A stretch of 64,000 nucleotides of DNA from Mycetocola spongiae (GCF_020424085.1 NZ_CP080203.1:868001-932000), one strand, 5' to 3'; shown: positions 17,632 to 26,852, counted from the stretch's first letter. The notes: generated by a model not told the origin, from the letters alone. Made by a program: numbers and translations.

Positions 17632-17748
17632 CCCTCGAGTCTAGGACCGTTCTTGCACCGGGTGCGACGGGCCCGCTAACCTCATAATCATGCTTTCAGG
17701 GGACCCGCTGCGCCATATTCTTCTCCTCTCGCCCCGCGGGATCAGCGC

Positions 17749-18735
17749 ATGAGCACCCCCGTGCCGCGGGCCGCGCGCATCACGCTGGCCGCCGCAACAC
17801 TCCTGCTGCCGGTGAGCGTGCAGCTGCTGCTGAACTCCGCCTGGTCGCCGGATCTCCCCGATCTCCTGCCCTCACACTGGAGCGGGGCGGGACCCGCGGA
17901 TGGTTTTACCGAGGCCGCGGCGCTCTATCGCACGTGCCTGATCCTCGCGATGATCTGCACGGCACTGGGGCTCGCGGCGCTGATTCCCCGCACGCTGCCC
18001 CCGGGGGTGCGCCGGGGCGTGGTGGGTATTGCGGCCTCGGTTGCCGCTTGCGCCACCGCCACCTGGGCCGTATCCGCGGGGCTGACCCTGCTCGCCGGGG
18101 ATCCGCGCACGGTGCGCCTCGGGGCGGGATTTCTGGTGGTCATGCTGGCGATCGTTTATGGGCTGCTGCCGGCGATCCTGCTGCCCCGGGAGGCCGCGGC
18201 CGAACCCGCTCGGTCGCGCCTGGAGCAGCCCCTCCCCGCACCGCCCGGAGACGTTTCCTCGCTGTCGGTGCGGATGATCTCCCCGGGGATGCTGGCGCTC
18301 GGGCTCGCGGTCCCGGCCGTCCTGATCCCCGTGACGCTGGGCACCTCCGCATCCGGTGCGCTGCTGCCCGTTGCCCTACTCGCCGCGGCGCTGATCCTGG
18401 CCTTCGCCGCGGTCAGGGTGCGCGCCGATCGCGATGGACTGCGGATCACCTCGGTGCTATTCCGATTCCCCGTGCAGCTCATACCCGCGGAGCGCATCGC
18501 CTCGGCCACCGCCGAGACGATCCTGCCCCGGGACTGGGGCGGCTGGGGTTATCGCATCCTCTCGGGCCGCTCGGCAATCATCCTGCGCGCGGGCCCCGCC
18601 CTGCTTATCACCCGCGGGAATGGGCGACTATTTGCGGTCACCGTGGACGGCGCCCCGGCCCTCGCGGCAATCCTGGAATCGGCTCGCCCCGCGGCCTCCC
18701 CGGAGACCGAAGACCCGCGCCCCCGCACCCCCTAG
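17749..18735 (+). CDS. multi-pass membrane protein, DUF1648-like
   Basis: 328 residues with about six hydrophobic segments. The N-terminus (LLPVSVQLLLNSAWSPDLPDLLPSHWSGAGPADGF) resembles DUF1648 proteins, where PxHW/N follows the first helix. The C-terminal quarter reads as a cytoplasmic PH-like domain (VRVRADRDGLRITSVLFRFPVQLIPAERIASA...YRILSGRSAIILRAGPALLITRG). The role is unknown. It is followed 9 bp later by a lipoprotein gene, a probable two-gene transcript. Confidence 0.78.
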   Translation: MSTPVPRAARITLAAATLLLPVSVQLLLNSAWSPDLPDLLPSHWSGAGPADGFTEAAALYRTCLILAMICTALGLAALIPRTLPPGVRRGVVGIAASVAACATATWAVSAGLTLLAGDPRTVRLGAGFLVVMLAIVYGLLPAILLPREAAAEPARSRLEQPLPAPPGDVSSLSVRMISPGMLALGLAVPAVLIPVTLGTSASGALLPVALLAAALILAFAAVRVRADRDGLRITSVLFRFPVQLIPAERIASATAETILPRDWGGWGYRILSGRSAIILRAGPALLITRGNGRLFAVTVDGAPALAAILESARPAASPETEDPRPRTP

Positions 18736-18744
18736 AATGCCGCT

Positions 18745-19182
18745 ATGACTGTTATTTCTCGCGCGGGCGTCCTCGCGCTGACCGCGGCGCTGGCCCTGTC
18801 CCTGTCCGCATGCGGCTCCGCGGAGTCTCCGGCCCCGGACGCCTCGACCGCGGATACCCCCGCCGCCTCACCCACCGCGGAGGCCACCCCCGAGGCGGCC
18901 GCCGAGCCCTCGATCGAGAGCGTCCTGGAAATCCTGGGGGTGGGAGACTTCTCGCAGTCGCCCACCGTGGCGCCTTTTGCCACGCGCTGGGGTTCGGGAA
19001 CGTTTGAGGGATCCCGGGTTCAGGTTTATGAGTTTGCCGATCAGGCAGCCTATGAGGGGTTCCTGGAGAGCGTGGAATCCTTTGGCATTACCCCCGAGCA
19101 GCTCATTCGCACCGGCAATATTGTGGTCTCCGTGGATGCCCCGGCCGGCCTCGAGAACGCGCGCGCCCTCCTCGCCGGCTAG
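18745..19182 (+). CDS. small predicted lipoprotein
   Basis: 145 residues. The signal peptide ends with the lipobox LSACGS (Cys near residue 23). A Pro/Ala/Glu linker and a compact domain (VQVYEFADQAAYEGFLESVESFGITPEQLIRTGNIVVSVD) follow, the latter reminiscent of small secreted domains that bind or measure a ligand. No named family is recognised. It lies immediately downstream of the DUF1648-like membrane protein. Confidence 0.75.
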   Translation: MTVISRAGVLALTAALALSLSACGSAESPAPDASTADTPAASPTAEATPEAAAEPSIESVLEILGVGDFSQSPTVAPFATRWGSGTFEGSRVQVYEFADQAAYEGFLESVESFGITPEQLIRTGNIVVSVDAPAGLENARALLAG

Positions 19183-19302
19183 GCGACGTTACGCGCCGTT
19201 AACACGACCGGAATCTCGCCGAGAACTCTCCGCACTAGCGTGAAGGGTGCAGCAAGGCTGCGTCCGAGTGCGACCCCACGGTCGCGGAGAGCGAGTCCCT
19301 GG

Positions 19303-19485
19303 ATGCCCATTCCCCCACCCGAAACCCCCGCGTCGCATACGCCCCCGCCCCCGGCCCCGGCACCGCGCCGCGGCGGATCGGTGCTGCGCTATCGCCGCCC
19401 CGATGCGATCCCGTGGATGCGGGCCGCCGCGCGCTTTTCCGGCACACCCCGGGAACCCCGGATCGTCCCGGCGGAGCCGCGCTAG
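19303..19485 (+). CDS. possible proline-rich micro-protein
   Basis: This would be 60 residues starting MPIPPPETPASHTPPP and ending PREPRIVPAEPR. Third positions are as GC-rich as in neighbours, and GGAGAG lies somewhat far upstream. A GTG at 19240 would extend it. No family is recognised. The 120 bp before it (19183-19302) hold several short inverted repeats and could be a structured leader. Coding status is uncertain. Confidence 0.35.
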   Translation: MPIPPPETPASHTPPPPAPAPRRGGSVLRYRRPDAIPWMRAAARFSGTPREPRIVPAEPR

Positions 19486-19549
19486 CCGCGGGGGTGGGCG
19501 CGGGCCGCCCGCCCGCATGCGGATGAGGGTCTCCGCCCGCTAAGCTCCT

Positions 19550-20911
19550 GTGGTGTCCTCCCTTTCTTCCCCCTCTCCGTCCCTGTTTTCCCGCGAATAT
19601 CTGTGGGTGACCCTCGGCTCCTGCGCACTGGTGTTTTTGGGTGCCTTTGAGTCGATGGCGGTCACCACGATCATGCCCGTGGTGAGTGCCGATCTGGACG
19701 GGGCGGCGCTCTACGCCCTGGCATTTGCCGGCCCCCTGGCCACAAGCGTGATCGGGATGGTCATCGCGGGTAATTGGTCGGATCGCTCCGGCCCGGTCGG
19801 CCCGCTCTATACCGCCGGGGTGCTCTTTGTGATCGGCCTGCTCATCTCCGGCCTGTCCACCAATATGTATCCGTTTATTGCCGGGCGTCTTGCCCAGGGC
19901 CTCGGCTCCGGGGCGATCACCGTGGCCCTCTATGTGGTGGTCGCGCGCGCCCTTCCCCCGGTGCTGCACCCCAAGATTTTTGCCGGATTTGCCACCGCCT
20001 GGGTGCTGCCCTCGCTGGTGGGGCCCGTGGTGGCCGGGGCCGTGGCCGAGGTCTGGAGCTGGCACTGGGTATTCCTCGGCGTGGTGGGCCTCGTGGCCGC
20101 CTCGATGGCGATGGTGATGCCCACCCTGCGGGTGCTCGCCAAGGCCCCGCGCCCCGCGACCCCGGTGCCCTGGGACCTGCCGCGCGCGGCCTGGGCCGTG
20201 CTCGCCGCGCTCGCGGTCCTCACGCTGAGCATGGCCGGGGAGCTGCGACCCTGGGGTCCGCTGATCTCGCTCGGCGCCCTGATCGTGGCGCTGATCGCGG
20301 TGCGTCCGCTGCTGCCGCGCGGCACCCTCGGGCTGCGCCGCGGCCTGCCCGGGGTGATCCGCATGCGCGGCATCATCGCGGCGGCGTTTTTTGGTGCGGA
20401 GATCTATATCCCGTATCTGCTGGTGACCGATTATGATTTTTCTCCCACCGCGGCGGGCCTCGCGATCACCGGCAGCGCAATCAGCTGGGCGCTGGGTTCG
20501 GCCGCGCAGGGGCGCTTTGCCGATCGGATCAGCAATGCCGCGGCCACGCGTTTTGGCTCCTGGATGACGCTGCTGGCGATCCTCACGCTGGGCGTGACCG
20601 CCCTGCTGCATCTGAGCCCGGTAGTGGTGATCGTGGCCTGGACATTTGCGGGCGCGGGGCTCGGGACGCTGTATCCGCGGCTGAGCGTGCTCACGCTCTC
20701 CCATTCCACCGAGAAGGATCAGGGCTTTAACTCGGCCGCGCTGACCATCGCTGATTCCTTCGGAAGCGCGATCTCACTCGCGATTGCCGGGGTGATCTTC
20801 ACGAGCGTGATTATCGCCGGGGTGGGTCCGTTTGCGCCGGTCTTTGCCTTTGCCGCGCTGCTCGCGGTCGCCGCGCTGGCGCTGAGCCCGCGGATCGCCG
20901 AGCGCGCCTAG
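19550..20911 (+). CDS. MFS transporter
   Basis: 453 residues with 12-14 hydrophobic segments. It begins at GTG 19550 and shows the drug:H+ antiporter style: FLGAFESMAVTTIMPVVSADL in helix 1, GNWSDRSGPVGPLYTAGVLFVIG (motif A-like loop), IAGRLAQGLGSGAI (motif B region) and GFATAWVLPSLVGPVVAGAVAE (motif C-like). It probably exports small hydrophobic compounds at the cytoplasmic membrane; the substrate is unknown. The stop interlocks with that of the antiporter through CTAG at 20908-20911. Confidence 0.88.
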   Translation: MVSSLSSPSPSLFSREYLWVTLGSCALVFLGAFESMAVTTIMPVVSADLDGAALYALAFAGPLATSVIGMVIAGNWSDRSGPVGPLYTAGVLFVIGLLISGLSTNMYPFIAGRLAQGLGSGAITVALYVVVARALPPVLHPKIFAGFATAWVLPSLVGPVVAGAVAEVWSWHWVFLGVVGLVAASMAMVMPTLRVLAKAPRPATPVPWDLPRAAWAVLAALAVLTLSMAGELRPWGPLISLGALIVALIAVRPLLPRGTLGLRRGLPGVIRMRGIIAAAFFGAEIYIPYLLVTDYDFSPTAAGLAITGSAISWALGSAAQGRFADRISNAAATRFGSWMTLLAILTLGVTALLHLSPVVVIVAWTFAGAGLGTLYPRLSVLTLSHSTEKDQGFNSAALTIADSFGSAISLAIAGVIFTSVIIAGVGPFAPVFAFAALLAVAALALSPRIAERA

Positions 20912-22719
20912 GCGTGCGCGGGGCCTCCCCGCGCCTCCAGACTCATCTGATCGTTATCCAGCGTGGCCAGTGCGCTATTGAGCACCTCGGCGTCAAAAAG
21001 CCCGTCATCACGCACGTCCAAAAGGGCCTCGCGCTGGGCGCGGATAGCCGCGAGCTGCCGCCCCTTTTCGCGGGAGTGCTCGGGGTCCTCCCCCGCGTCG
21101 AGGCCGCGCTCGGCCAGGAGCGTGTCATAGTCGGCGCGGCCGCGCTCGGCGGCCTCGGCGAGGATCGCAAAGATCTCGGCATGCTCGGTGCCCAGCATCG
21201 GGTCCTTGGTCGCGGGCTTAACCCGGCGCACCACCCGGCCCAGCGTGCCACCCTGAATCAGCAGCGAGGAGGCTGCCACGAGGAACGCGATCAGGATGAT
21301 CAGCGAGCGATGCGGGGCATTCTCGGGGATGGTCTGCGCCGCGGCGAGGGTCACGGCCCCGCGCATTCCCGCCCAGACGATCACGGTGCCCTCGCGCCAG
21401 CCCAGCGGGGCGGCGAGGAAATAATCGATATCGGCCAGCGCGCGGCGCAGCCGGGTGCGGCCGCGCGCGAGGCGCTCCGAGGATACGGCCGGGTCCGGGC
21501 CGCCGCGGCGCGCGGCCCCGCGCGGGCCCCCGGGGCGGGGTCCGGGCCCGGTATCGCGGCCGCTCAGCGAGAGGATCTCGCCGCCGGGGGCCGCTGAATC
21601 GGCGGCATCGCTCTCCGCGGCCGGGGAGATCTCCACCCGGCCCGGACCGCGGAAGCTCGCGAGCTTCTGCGGATCGTCCAGGACCTCCTGGATGCGTTCG
21701 ATTCGCGGTTTCATCCGCTCGCCGCGGCGCGCGCGGCGACGCAGGCCGGCGATCAGCGGCGCCACATAGGCCGCCCGGATCAGCAGGGTGATCAGCAGCG
21801 CGCCCGCCGCAATCAGCGCCGCACTGAGAAATCCGTTATGTTCATCGGCCACCTCGATCAGGATGCCCGAAAGTTCCAGCCCCATGATCAGAAAAATGGT
21901 GCCCTCAAGCACCAGCTCCACGGTGCGCCAGTTTTGGGCATCCGAGAAGCGGTGCTGCGGCGAGAGGCGGCGGGCCGCCCCGTGCCCCGTGACCAGCCCG
22001 GCCACCACCGCTGCCACGAGGCCCGAGGCCCCCAGGAGCTCGGCGGGGATCGAGGCCAGGAAGGGCACGGTAAAGGACAGCACGGTATTTACGGTGGAAT
22101 CGCTCACGCGCGCGCGGAGGGCCAGATTCACCCTGCCGATAATCACGCCGATCACGCTGGCCACCACCACCGAGAAGATAAAGCTCCCCACCACTCCCCA
22201 GAGTGAGACCGAGGCGGCGGCCCCCGCGATCGCTGCGCGCAGCAGCACCAGCGCGGTGGCATCGTTGAGCAGGCTCTCGCCCTCGAGCACCGCGACCACG
22301 CGGCCGCCCACGCCGGAGCGCTTCACGATTGAGGTGGCCACCGCATCGGTGGGGCTCACCACGGCCCCCAGCGCGATGCCCCACCACAGGCTCATATCCG
22401 GGATCACCCAGTGGAAGAAGAAGCCCAGGACCACGGCGCTGATGACCACCAGTGCCACCGAGAGTCCCCCGATCGCCGTGAACTCGCGTTTAAAGTCCAT
22501 CGTGGGCATCGAGACCGAGGCCGAGTACAGCAGCGGCGGCAGAATCCCGGCGAGGATCCACTCCGGCTCGATGCTGATTGCGGGCACAAACGGCAGGAAG
22601 CTCACGCCGATACCCACCAACACCAGCAGCAGCGGGGTGGCCACGCCCACGCGGGGCCCAATCACGGTGGCCCCCGCGATGACCAGCAGCGCGAGGACAA
22701 GGATGATGATTTGTTCCAT
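20908..22719 (-). CDS. CPA1-family Na+/H+ antiporter
   Basis: 603 residues with about 12 transmembrane segments. Key CPA1 motifs are present: GAVVSPTDAVATSIVKRSG and LEGESLLNDATALVLLRAA, the latter carrying the ND pair of the ion-binding site, plus WAGMRGAVTLAAAQTIP late in the membrane domain. A hydrophilic insert of about 110 residues rich in Gly/Pro/Arg sits between the helices near residues 330-430, and a cytoplasmic tail of about 120 residues follows. It exchanges monovalent cations for protons to control pH and sodium. Confidence 0.9.
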   Translation of the reverse strand: MEQIIILVLALLVIAGATVIGPRVGVATPLLLVLVGIGVSFLPFVPAISIEPEWILAGILPPLLYSASVSMPTMDFKREFTAIGGLSVALVVISAVVLGFFFHWVIPDMSLWWGIALGAVVSPTDAVATSIVKRSGVGGRVVAVLEGESLLNDATALVLLRAAIAGAAASVSLWGVVGSFIFSVVVASVIGVIIGRVNLALRARVSDSTVNTVLSFTVPFLASIPAELLGASGLVAAVVAGLVTGHGAARRLSPQHRFSDAQNWRTVELVLEGTIFLIMGLELSGILIEVADEHNGFLSAALIAAGALLITLLIRAAYVAPLIAGLRRRARRGERMKPRIERIQEVLDDPQKLASFRGPGRVEISPAAESDAADSAAPGGEILSLSGRDTGPGPRPGGPRGAARRGGPDPAVSSERLARGRTRLRRALADIDYFLAAPLGWREGTVIVWAGMRGAVTLAAAQTIPENAPHRSLIILIAFLVAASSLLIQGGTLGRVVRRVKPATKDPMLGTEHAEIFAILAEAAERGRADYDTLLAERGLDAGEDPEHSREKGRQLAAIRAQREALLDVRDDGLFDAEVLNSALATLDNDQMSLEARGGPAHA

Positions 22720-22803
22720 GAGGGGATCCTCTATAACGGTGACGATGGGGTGGAGGTTTAGGGTACCGCGCCGCCGGGGAGGATGCGCGTATCCCGTCGC
22801 GGG

Positions 22804-23235
22804 TTAGGCGAGGGGGCGCGAGCCGAGGGGCTGCGAAAAGCGCAGCAGATAGCCGTCGGGGTCCTGCACCAAAAACTGGTGCACCCCCGTCTCGCTCTCC
22901 CCGGCCCGATACCACTGCTCCTCGGGCTCGCGATAGAGCGCGATGCCCGCGCCGCGCAGCGCCGCCAGGATGGGTGCGCTCTCGGCCACGGTCATCTCGA
23001 GGTTCATTCCGCGGCCCAGGGGCGGCTCGAGGTGGCCCGTGACCCAGTTGCGGCCGGGGATGAGCTGCTCCAGCATCACCCGGATGCCGCCGCGCTGAAG
23101 ATAGGCAAACCCCTCCTCGGGGCGGCTATAGCGCACGGAAAAGCCGCACAGGCCCACCCAGAACGCGAGGCTCGCCCGGATATCGGTGACCGTGAGCTCG
23201 GGAACCAGATAGGACTCCTCGGTGGTGGCTGTCAT
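22804..23235 (-). CDS. glyoxalase/bleomycin-resistance (VOC) family protein
   Basis: 143 residues with the vicinal-oxygen-chelate fold: LVPELTVTDIRASLAFWVGLCGFSVRYSRPEEGFAYLQRGGIRVML, then MNLEMTVAESAPILAALRGAGIALYREPEEQWY, and the final QFLVQDPDGYLLRFSQPLG. Members bind bleomycin-type drugs or catalyse metal-dependent reactions; this one looks like the small BLMA/ShBle-like group. It is followed by the YidC gene 21 bp upstream in transcript order and may be co-transcribed with it. Confidence 0.85.
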   Translation of the reverse strand: MTATTEESYLVPELTVTDIRASLAFWVGLCGFSVRYSRPEEGFAYLQRGGIRVMLEQLIPGRNWVTGHLEPPLGRGMNLEMTVAESAPILAALRGAGIALYREPEEQWYRAGESETGVHQFLVQDPDGYLLRFSQPLGSRPLA

Positions 23236-23256
23236 GGCGCTACGGTACCACCCGGA

Positions 23257-24060
23257 TCAGGCGGATACCGCGGCGGGACCGCTGGCCTCGCGCTCGGCCC
23301 GGGCCCCGAGCACGCGGCGCAGGATGAGCCGCTCGGCGAGGGTCCAGGTGCTGGTCAGCGCCAGATAGATTCCGGCGGCCAGCGGCACGCTCGCGGCAAT
23401 CACCACCGTGAGATAGGGCATCCAGCGCATGGCCTTCATCAGGCCACCCAGGTCAGGCATCGCCGGGGCGCCGGGAGCCGGGGTGGGCGGCGTGGGCGTG
23501 GGGGCCTGCGGCGGGGCCAGATAGCGGCGCTGCAGCTCGGCGATCACGATCATAAACCCGAGCAGGGCCACATAGATGAGGATCCGCGGCCAGGCGTCCC
23601 CGCCGCCGAGCAGGGTCGGGAGGTTATGGCTCAGCGGCAGCCCGCCGAGGGTGGCCTGAAGCAGCTCATTGGGTCGATCGTGGATGGTGGGTTTAATAAA
23701 CAGCCCGTAGATGGCCGAGAGCACCGGGATTTGCAGCAGCAGCGGGAGGCACCCGGCGAGCGGGGAGGTGCCCTCGCGCTGATAAAGCTCCATCGTTTTG
23801 CGCTGCAGCGTCTCGCGGTTTTTATATTTTTTCTGCAGCTCCGCGATCATCGGAGCGAGGCGTTTGCGGCTGATCTCCGCCTTCACCTGGGAGCGCCCCA
23901 CGGGGATGAGGGCCGTGCGAATCAGCACGGTGAGAATGACCAGGGCGAGGGCCGCGGAGGCCTCGCCGGCAAACGGGGTAACAAATTCCTGTAGCCGGGA
24001 AACCAGCCAATACGCCCCATCTAGCAGTAGCGCGATGGGCGGGAACGAATAAAGGTCCAT
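23257..24060 (-). CDS. YidC/Oxa1-family membrane insertase
   Basis: 267 residues starting MDLYSFPPIALLLDG; short compared with housekeeping actinobacterial YidC (over 300). It shows the Oxa1 core: LVILTVLIRTALIPVGRSQVKAEISRKRLAPMIAELQKKYKN (with the conserved arginine in the first core helix), GCLPLLLQIPVLSAIYGLF and a final helix pair. It inserts proteins into the cytoplasmic membrane. It has no rnpA/rpmH/jag neighbours, so it is likely a second copy. The small membrane protein upstream is its usual partner in this context. Confidence 0.9.
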   Translation of the reverse strand: MDLYSFPPIALLLDGAYWLVSRLQEFVTPFAGEASAALALVILTVLIRTALIPVGRSQVKAEISRKRLAPMIAELQKKYKNRETLQRKTMELYQREGTSPLAGCLPLLLQIPVLSAIYGLFIKPTIHDRPNELLQATLGGLPLSHNLPTLLGGGDAWPRILIYVALLGFMIVIAELQRRYLAPPQAPTPTPPTPAPGAPAMPDLGGLMKAMRWMPYLTVVIAASVPLAAGIYLALTSTWTLAERLILRRVLGARAEREASGPAAVSA

Positions 24061-24153
24061 GGGTATATCAATCCTGTGATCAAACGGGTGGGGGTTCCGT
24101 ATGGTCACCGATTAACGCCGTACCCGGGCGGGCAGCGCGAGGCTCGGGGCGTC

Positions 24154-24447
24154 TTAGGCGACCGCGAGGGGCGCCGTGGGCGCTCGCGGACGCGATTTAC
24201 CCGCCGCATTGGGATCGCTCTGGCTCGGAACGCGATAGCTATTTTCGCGATGGCGGAGCCGGTTGCGCATCGAGGAGGCCACGATAAAACCCATCGCGGG
24301 CAGCACCTTCATTGCACACAGGGTGAGCGTGAGCATCAGCAGGCCCACCACGCCGGTGGCGGCCAGCGCGCCGAGGGACTGGGCGTTGATGAACTGGTCC
24401 ATCAGCACCGTGAGGTAGTGGCCGATGATTCCGAACTCGCGAAGCAT
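24154..24447 (-). CDS. small membrane protein, DUF6412-like, paired with YidC
   Basis: 97 residues beginning MLREFGIIGHYLTVLMDQF; GAAAGGGGGAACACC directly upstream fixes the start. One strong membrane segment (LGALAATGVVGLLMLTLTLCAMKVLPAMGFIVA) is followed by a basic tail rich in Arg/Pro/Ala. From memory, short proteins of this type (DUF6412) sit beside accessory yidC genes in actinobacteria; I could not verify this here. It is probably co-transcribed with yidC, 93 bp further on. Confidence 0.7.
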   Translation of the reverse strand: MLREFGIIGHYLTVLMDQFINAQSLGALAATGVVGLLMLTLTLCAMKVLPAMGFIVASSMRNRLRHRENSYRVPSQSDPNAAGKSRPRAPTAPLAVA

Positions 24448-24946
24448 GGTGTTCCCCCTTTCCCGGAGCGTGTGATTCTCACAGCATACCCGCCCGCCGC
24501 GCCCGCCGGGACGGGCGGCCCCTGCCGGCCTCGGGCCCCCGATCGCCCCGGCGCGTCGCCGCCGGGGGCGGTGCGCGGGGGTCAGCATAGGACATCCCGG
24601 GGCCGCGCGGCGACACCCCACGCCCAAACTCGCAGCGCCCGGGCAACTCATTCGGAGAGAAATCGGCGCCGCCCGGCGCGCCCACCCGACCCCGGGCCGA
24701 CCCCGGGCGCGTCCCCCGTTCCGGCGGCAGCGGATGGCGCATCGCCTGCAAAAATCCCCCGGCTTTGCGCGGAATCTCGCGGAAATATCCGCGTAAATTG
24801 CGGGCCCGGGCGCGGTCGCGGGGCGGGCCGTGGCCGCGGGAAACCCCGGTTTGCAGTCAGCACAATTACCGCCCGGGATCATTTTTGATCAAAAAGCGGG
24901 ACGGTATGGCCGCACGGGGACGGCCGCGAGCGACTATCGTTAGAGT
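24448..24946. other. 499-bp divergent intergenic region, no gene seen
   Basis: A very GC-rich stretch between the small YidC partner and the DEAD-box helicase. Open frames here lack ribosome sites and protein-like composition. The only clear structure is the AT palindrome at 24882-24895. The helicase promoter probably ends at TATCGT (24935-24940). Confidence 0.55.
24882..24895. promoter_or_regulatory. perfect palindrome TTTTTGATCAAAAA before the helicase
   Basis: A 14-bp perfect palindrome overlapping the inverted repeat GATCA-TTTT-TGATC (24877-24890). It is an isolated AT block in about 500 bp of GC-rich DNA, 52 bp before the helicase start. It may be a UP-element or a binding site. Confidence 0.5.
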
Positions 24947-26776
24947 ATGACATCCCCTGACAACACGCCGCACGGCGAGGCAGACACTGCCCGCGCAGCA
25001 CAGACTTTCACCGAGCTTGGCCTCGATGACGCCGTACTGAAGGCACTCAAGGACGTCGGGTACGAGACCCCCTCGGCCATCCAGGCCGCCACCATTCCTC
25101 CGCTTCTTGCCGGTCGTGACGTTGTGGGCCTGGCCCAGACCGGAACCGGAAAGACCGCAGCCTTCGCGCTGCCGATTCTCTCGCGCCTCGATGCCACCCA
25201 GAAGACCCCGCAGGCCCTCGTGCTTGCTCCCACCCGCGAACTGGCCCTTCAGGTCTGCGAGGCGTTTGAACGCTATGCAGCCCACCTGAAGGGTGTGCGC
25301 GTGCTCCCCGTTTATGGCGGACAGGGCTACGGCGTTCAGCTCTCCGCGCTGCGCCGCGGCGTCCAGGTTGTGGTGGGTACCCCCGGCCGCATCATGGACC
25401 ACCTCAATAAGGGCACGCTGGACCTGTCCGAGCTGAAGTACCTGGTGCTGGACGAGGCCGATGAGATGCTCAAGATGGGCTTCGCGGAGGACGTCGAGAC
25501 CATCCTGGCCGATACCCCGGACGATAAGCAGGTGGCCCTGTTCTCAGCCACGATGCCGCCCCAGATTCGCCGCATCTCGAAGAAGTACCTGAACGATCCC
25601 GAAGAGATCACGGTCAAAAATAAGACCACCACCTCGGTCAACACCACGCAGCGCTATCTGGTGGTGGGCTACCCGCAGAAGGTGGACGCCCTGACCCGGA
25701 TCCTCGAGGTGGAAAACTTCGAGGGCATGATCATCTTCACGCGCACCAAAAACGAGACCGAGACCCTCGCCGAGAAGCTGCGTGCGCGCGGCTATTCCGC
25801 GGCGGCCATCAACGGTGACGTGGCCCAGGCCCAGCGTGAGCGCACCGTGAACCAGCTCAAATCGGGCAAGCTTGATATCCTCGTGGCCACCGATGTGGCG
25901 GCGCGTGGTCTCGACGTGGAGCGCATCAGCCACGTGGTGAACTTCGATATCCCGATCGACACCGAGTCCTATGTGCACCGCATCGGTCGCACGGGTCGCG
26001 CCGGCCGTTCCGGTGTGGCCATCTCCTTTGTCACGCCGCGCGAGCGTCGCCTGCTCACCGCGATTGAGCGCGCCACGCGCCAGCCGCTCGAGCAGATGCA
26101 GCTGCCCAGCGTGGATAACGTCAACGCCACGCGCCTCACCCGCTTTGATGACGCCATCACCGAGGCGCTGGGTCAGACCAGCCGGATCGAGCGTTTCCGC
26201 GAGATCATCGGCCACTATGTGGAGCACCACGACGTACCCGAGGCCGATGTGGCCGCGGCCCTCGCCGTGGTGGCCCAGGGTGAGACCCCGCTGCTGCTCT
26301 CGGCCGAGGACGAGCGCGCCCAGCAGCGCCGCGATCGCGACGAGCGCGACCGCGAGCGCACGGCCCGCACGGGTGAGCGTCGCGATGACCGCGGCCCGCG
26401 TAAATTTGATCGCGATGACCGCGGGGCCCGCAGCGAGCGTCCCGAGCGTCGCCCGCGTTCCAGCGAGCGTCCCATGTCCTCCTATCGCATCGCGGTGGGC
26501 AAGCGCCAGAAGGTTGAGCCGCGCCAGATCGTGGGCGCCCTCGCCAATGAGGGTGGCCTGAGCCGCGAGGACTTCGGCGCGATCCAGATTCGTCCCGATT
26601 TCTCCCTCGTGGAGCTGCCGGCCGATATGCCCGGTGATGTGCTGGGCCGCCTGGAGAATACCCGCATCGGTGGCAAGCTCATCGAGATCCGCCCCGACCG
26701 CGGGGCCCCGGCCCGCCGCTCGTTTGACGACGACCGCGGCGACCGTCGCCCGCCGCGTCGCAGCTACGACCGCTAG
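24947..26776 (+). CDS. deaD: DEAD-box ATP-dependent RNA helicase (DeaD/CsdA-like)
   Basis: 609 residues. It has a Q-motif region (TFTELGLDDAVLKALKDVGYETPSAIQ), Walker A AQTGTGKT at 63-70, PTRELALQV, VLDEADEMLKMG near 168, FSATMPP near 200, and the second RecA domain with VATDVAARGLDVERISHVVNFD and HRIGRTGRAG. A charged Arg/Asp linker leads to a DbpA-type RNA-binding domain and a basic tail ending RRSYDR. It unwinds RNA in ribosome assembly, decay and cold adaptation. TATCGT at 24935-24940 places a transcript start at or next to the ATG, so the mRNA may be leaderless. Confidence 0.93.
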   Translation: MTSPDNTPHGEADTARAAQTFTELGLDDAVLKALKDVGYETPSAIQAATIPPLLAGRDVVGLAQTGTGKTAAFALPILSRLDATQKTPQALVLAPTRELALQVCEAFERYAAHLKGVRVLPVYGGQGYGVQLSALRRGVQVVVGTPGRIMDHLNKGTLDLSELKYLVLDEADEMLKMGFAEDVETILADTPDDKQVALFSATMPPQIRRISKKYLNDPEEITVKNKTTTSVNTTQRYLVVGYPQKVDALTRILEVENFEGMIIFTRTKNETETLAEKLRARGYSAAAINGDVAQAQRERTVNQLKSGKLDILVATDVAARGLDVERISHVVNFDIPIDTESYVHRIGRTGRAGRSGVAISFVTPRERRLLTAIERATRQPLEQMQLPSVDNVNATRLTRFDDAITEALGQTSRIERFREIIGHYVEHHDVPEADVAAALAVVAQGETPLLLSAEDERAQQRRDRDERDRERTARTGERRDDRGPRKFDRDDRGARSERPERRPRSSERPMSSYRIAVGKRQKVEPRQIVGALANEGGLSREDFGAIQIRPDFSLVELPADMPGDVLGRLENTRIGGKLIEIRPDRGAPARRSFDDDRGDRRPPRRSYDR

Positions 26777-26790
26777 GTCCACGCGCCCCG

Positions 26791-26852
26791 CGCGCCCGCG
26801 TTTCCCTCGGCTCCCGTTTCGGGAGAGGATGGGAGGCGCGGGCGCGTTTTTT
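26791..26852 (+). terminator. intrinsic terminator after the helicase
   Basis: CGCGCCCGCG (26791-26800) pairs with CGCGGGCGCG (26837-26846), with an inner CTCCCGTTTCGGGAG hairpin, followed by six T. Confidence 0.9.

Noticed and set aside
24448-24946. Hidden gene or structured RNA in the 499-bp gap
   Set aside because: No frame with a ribosome site or protein-like composition; apart from one AT palindrome no stable structure stood out by eye.
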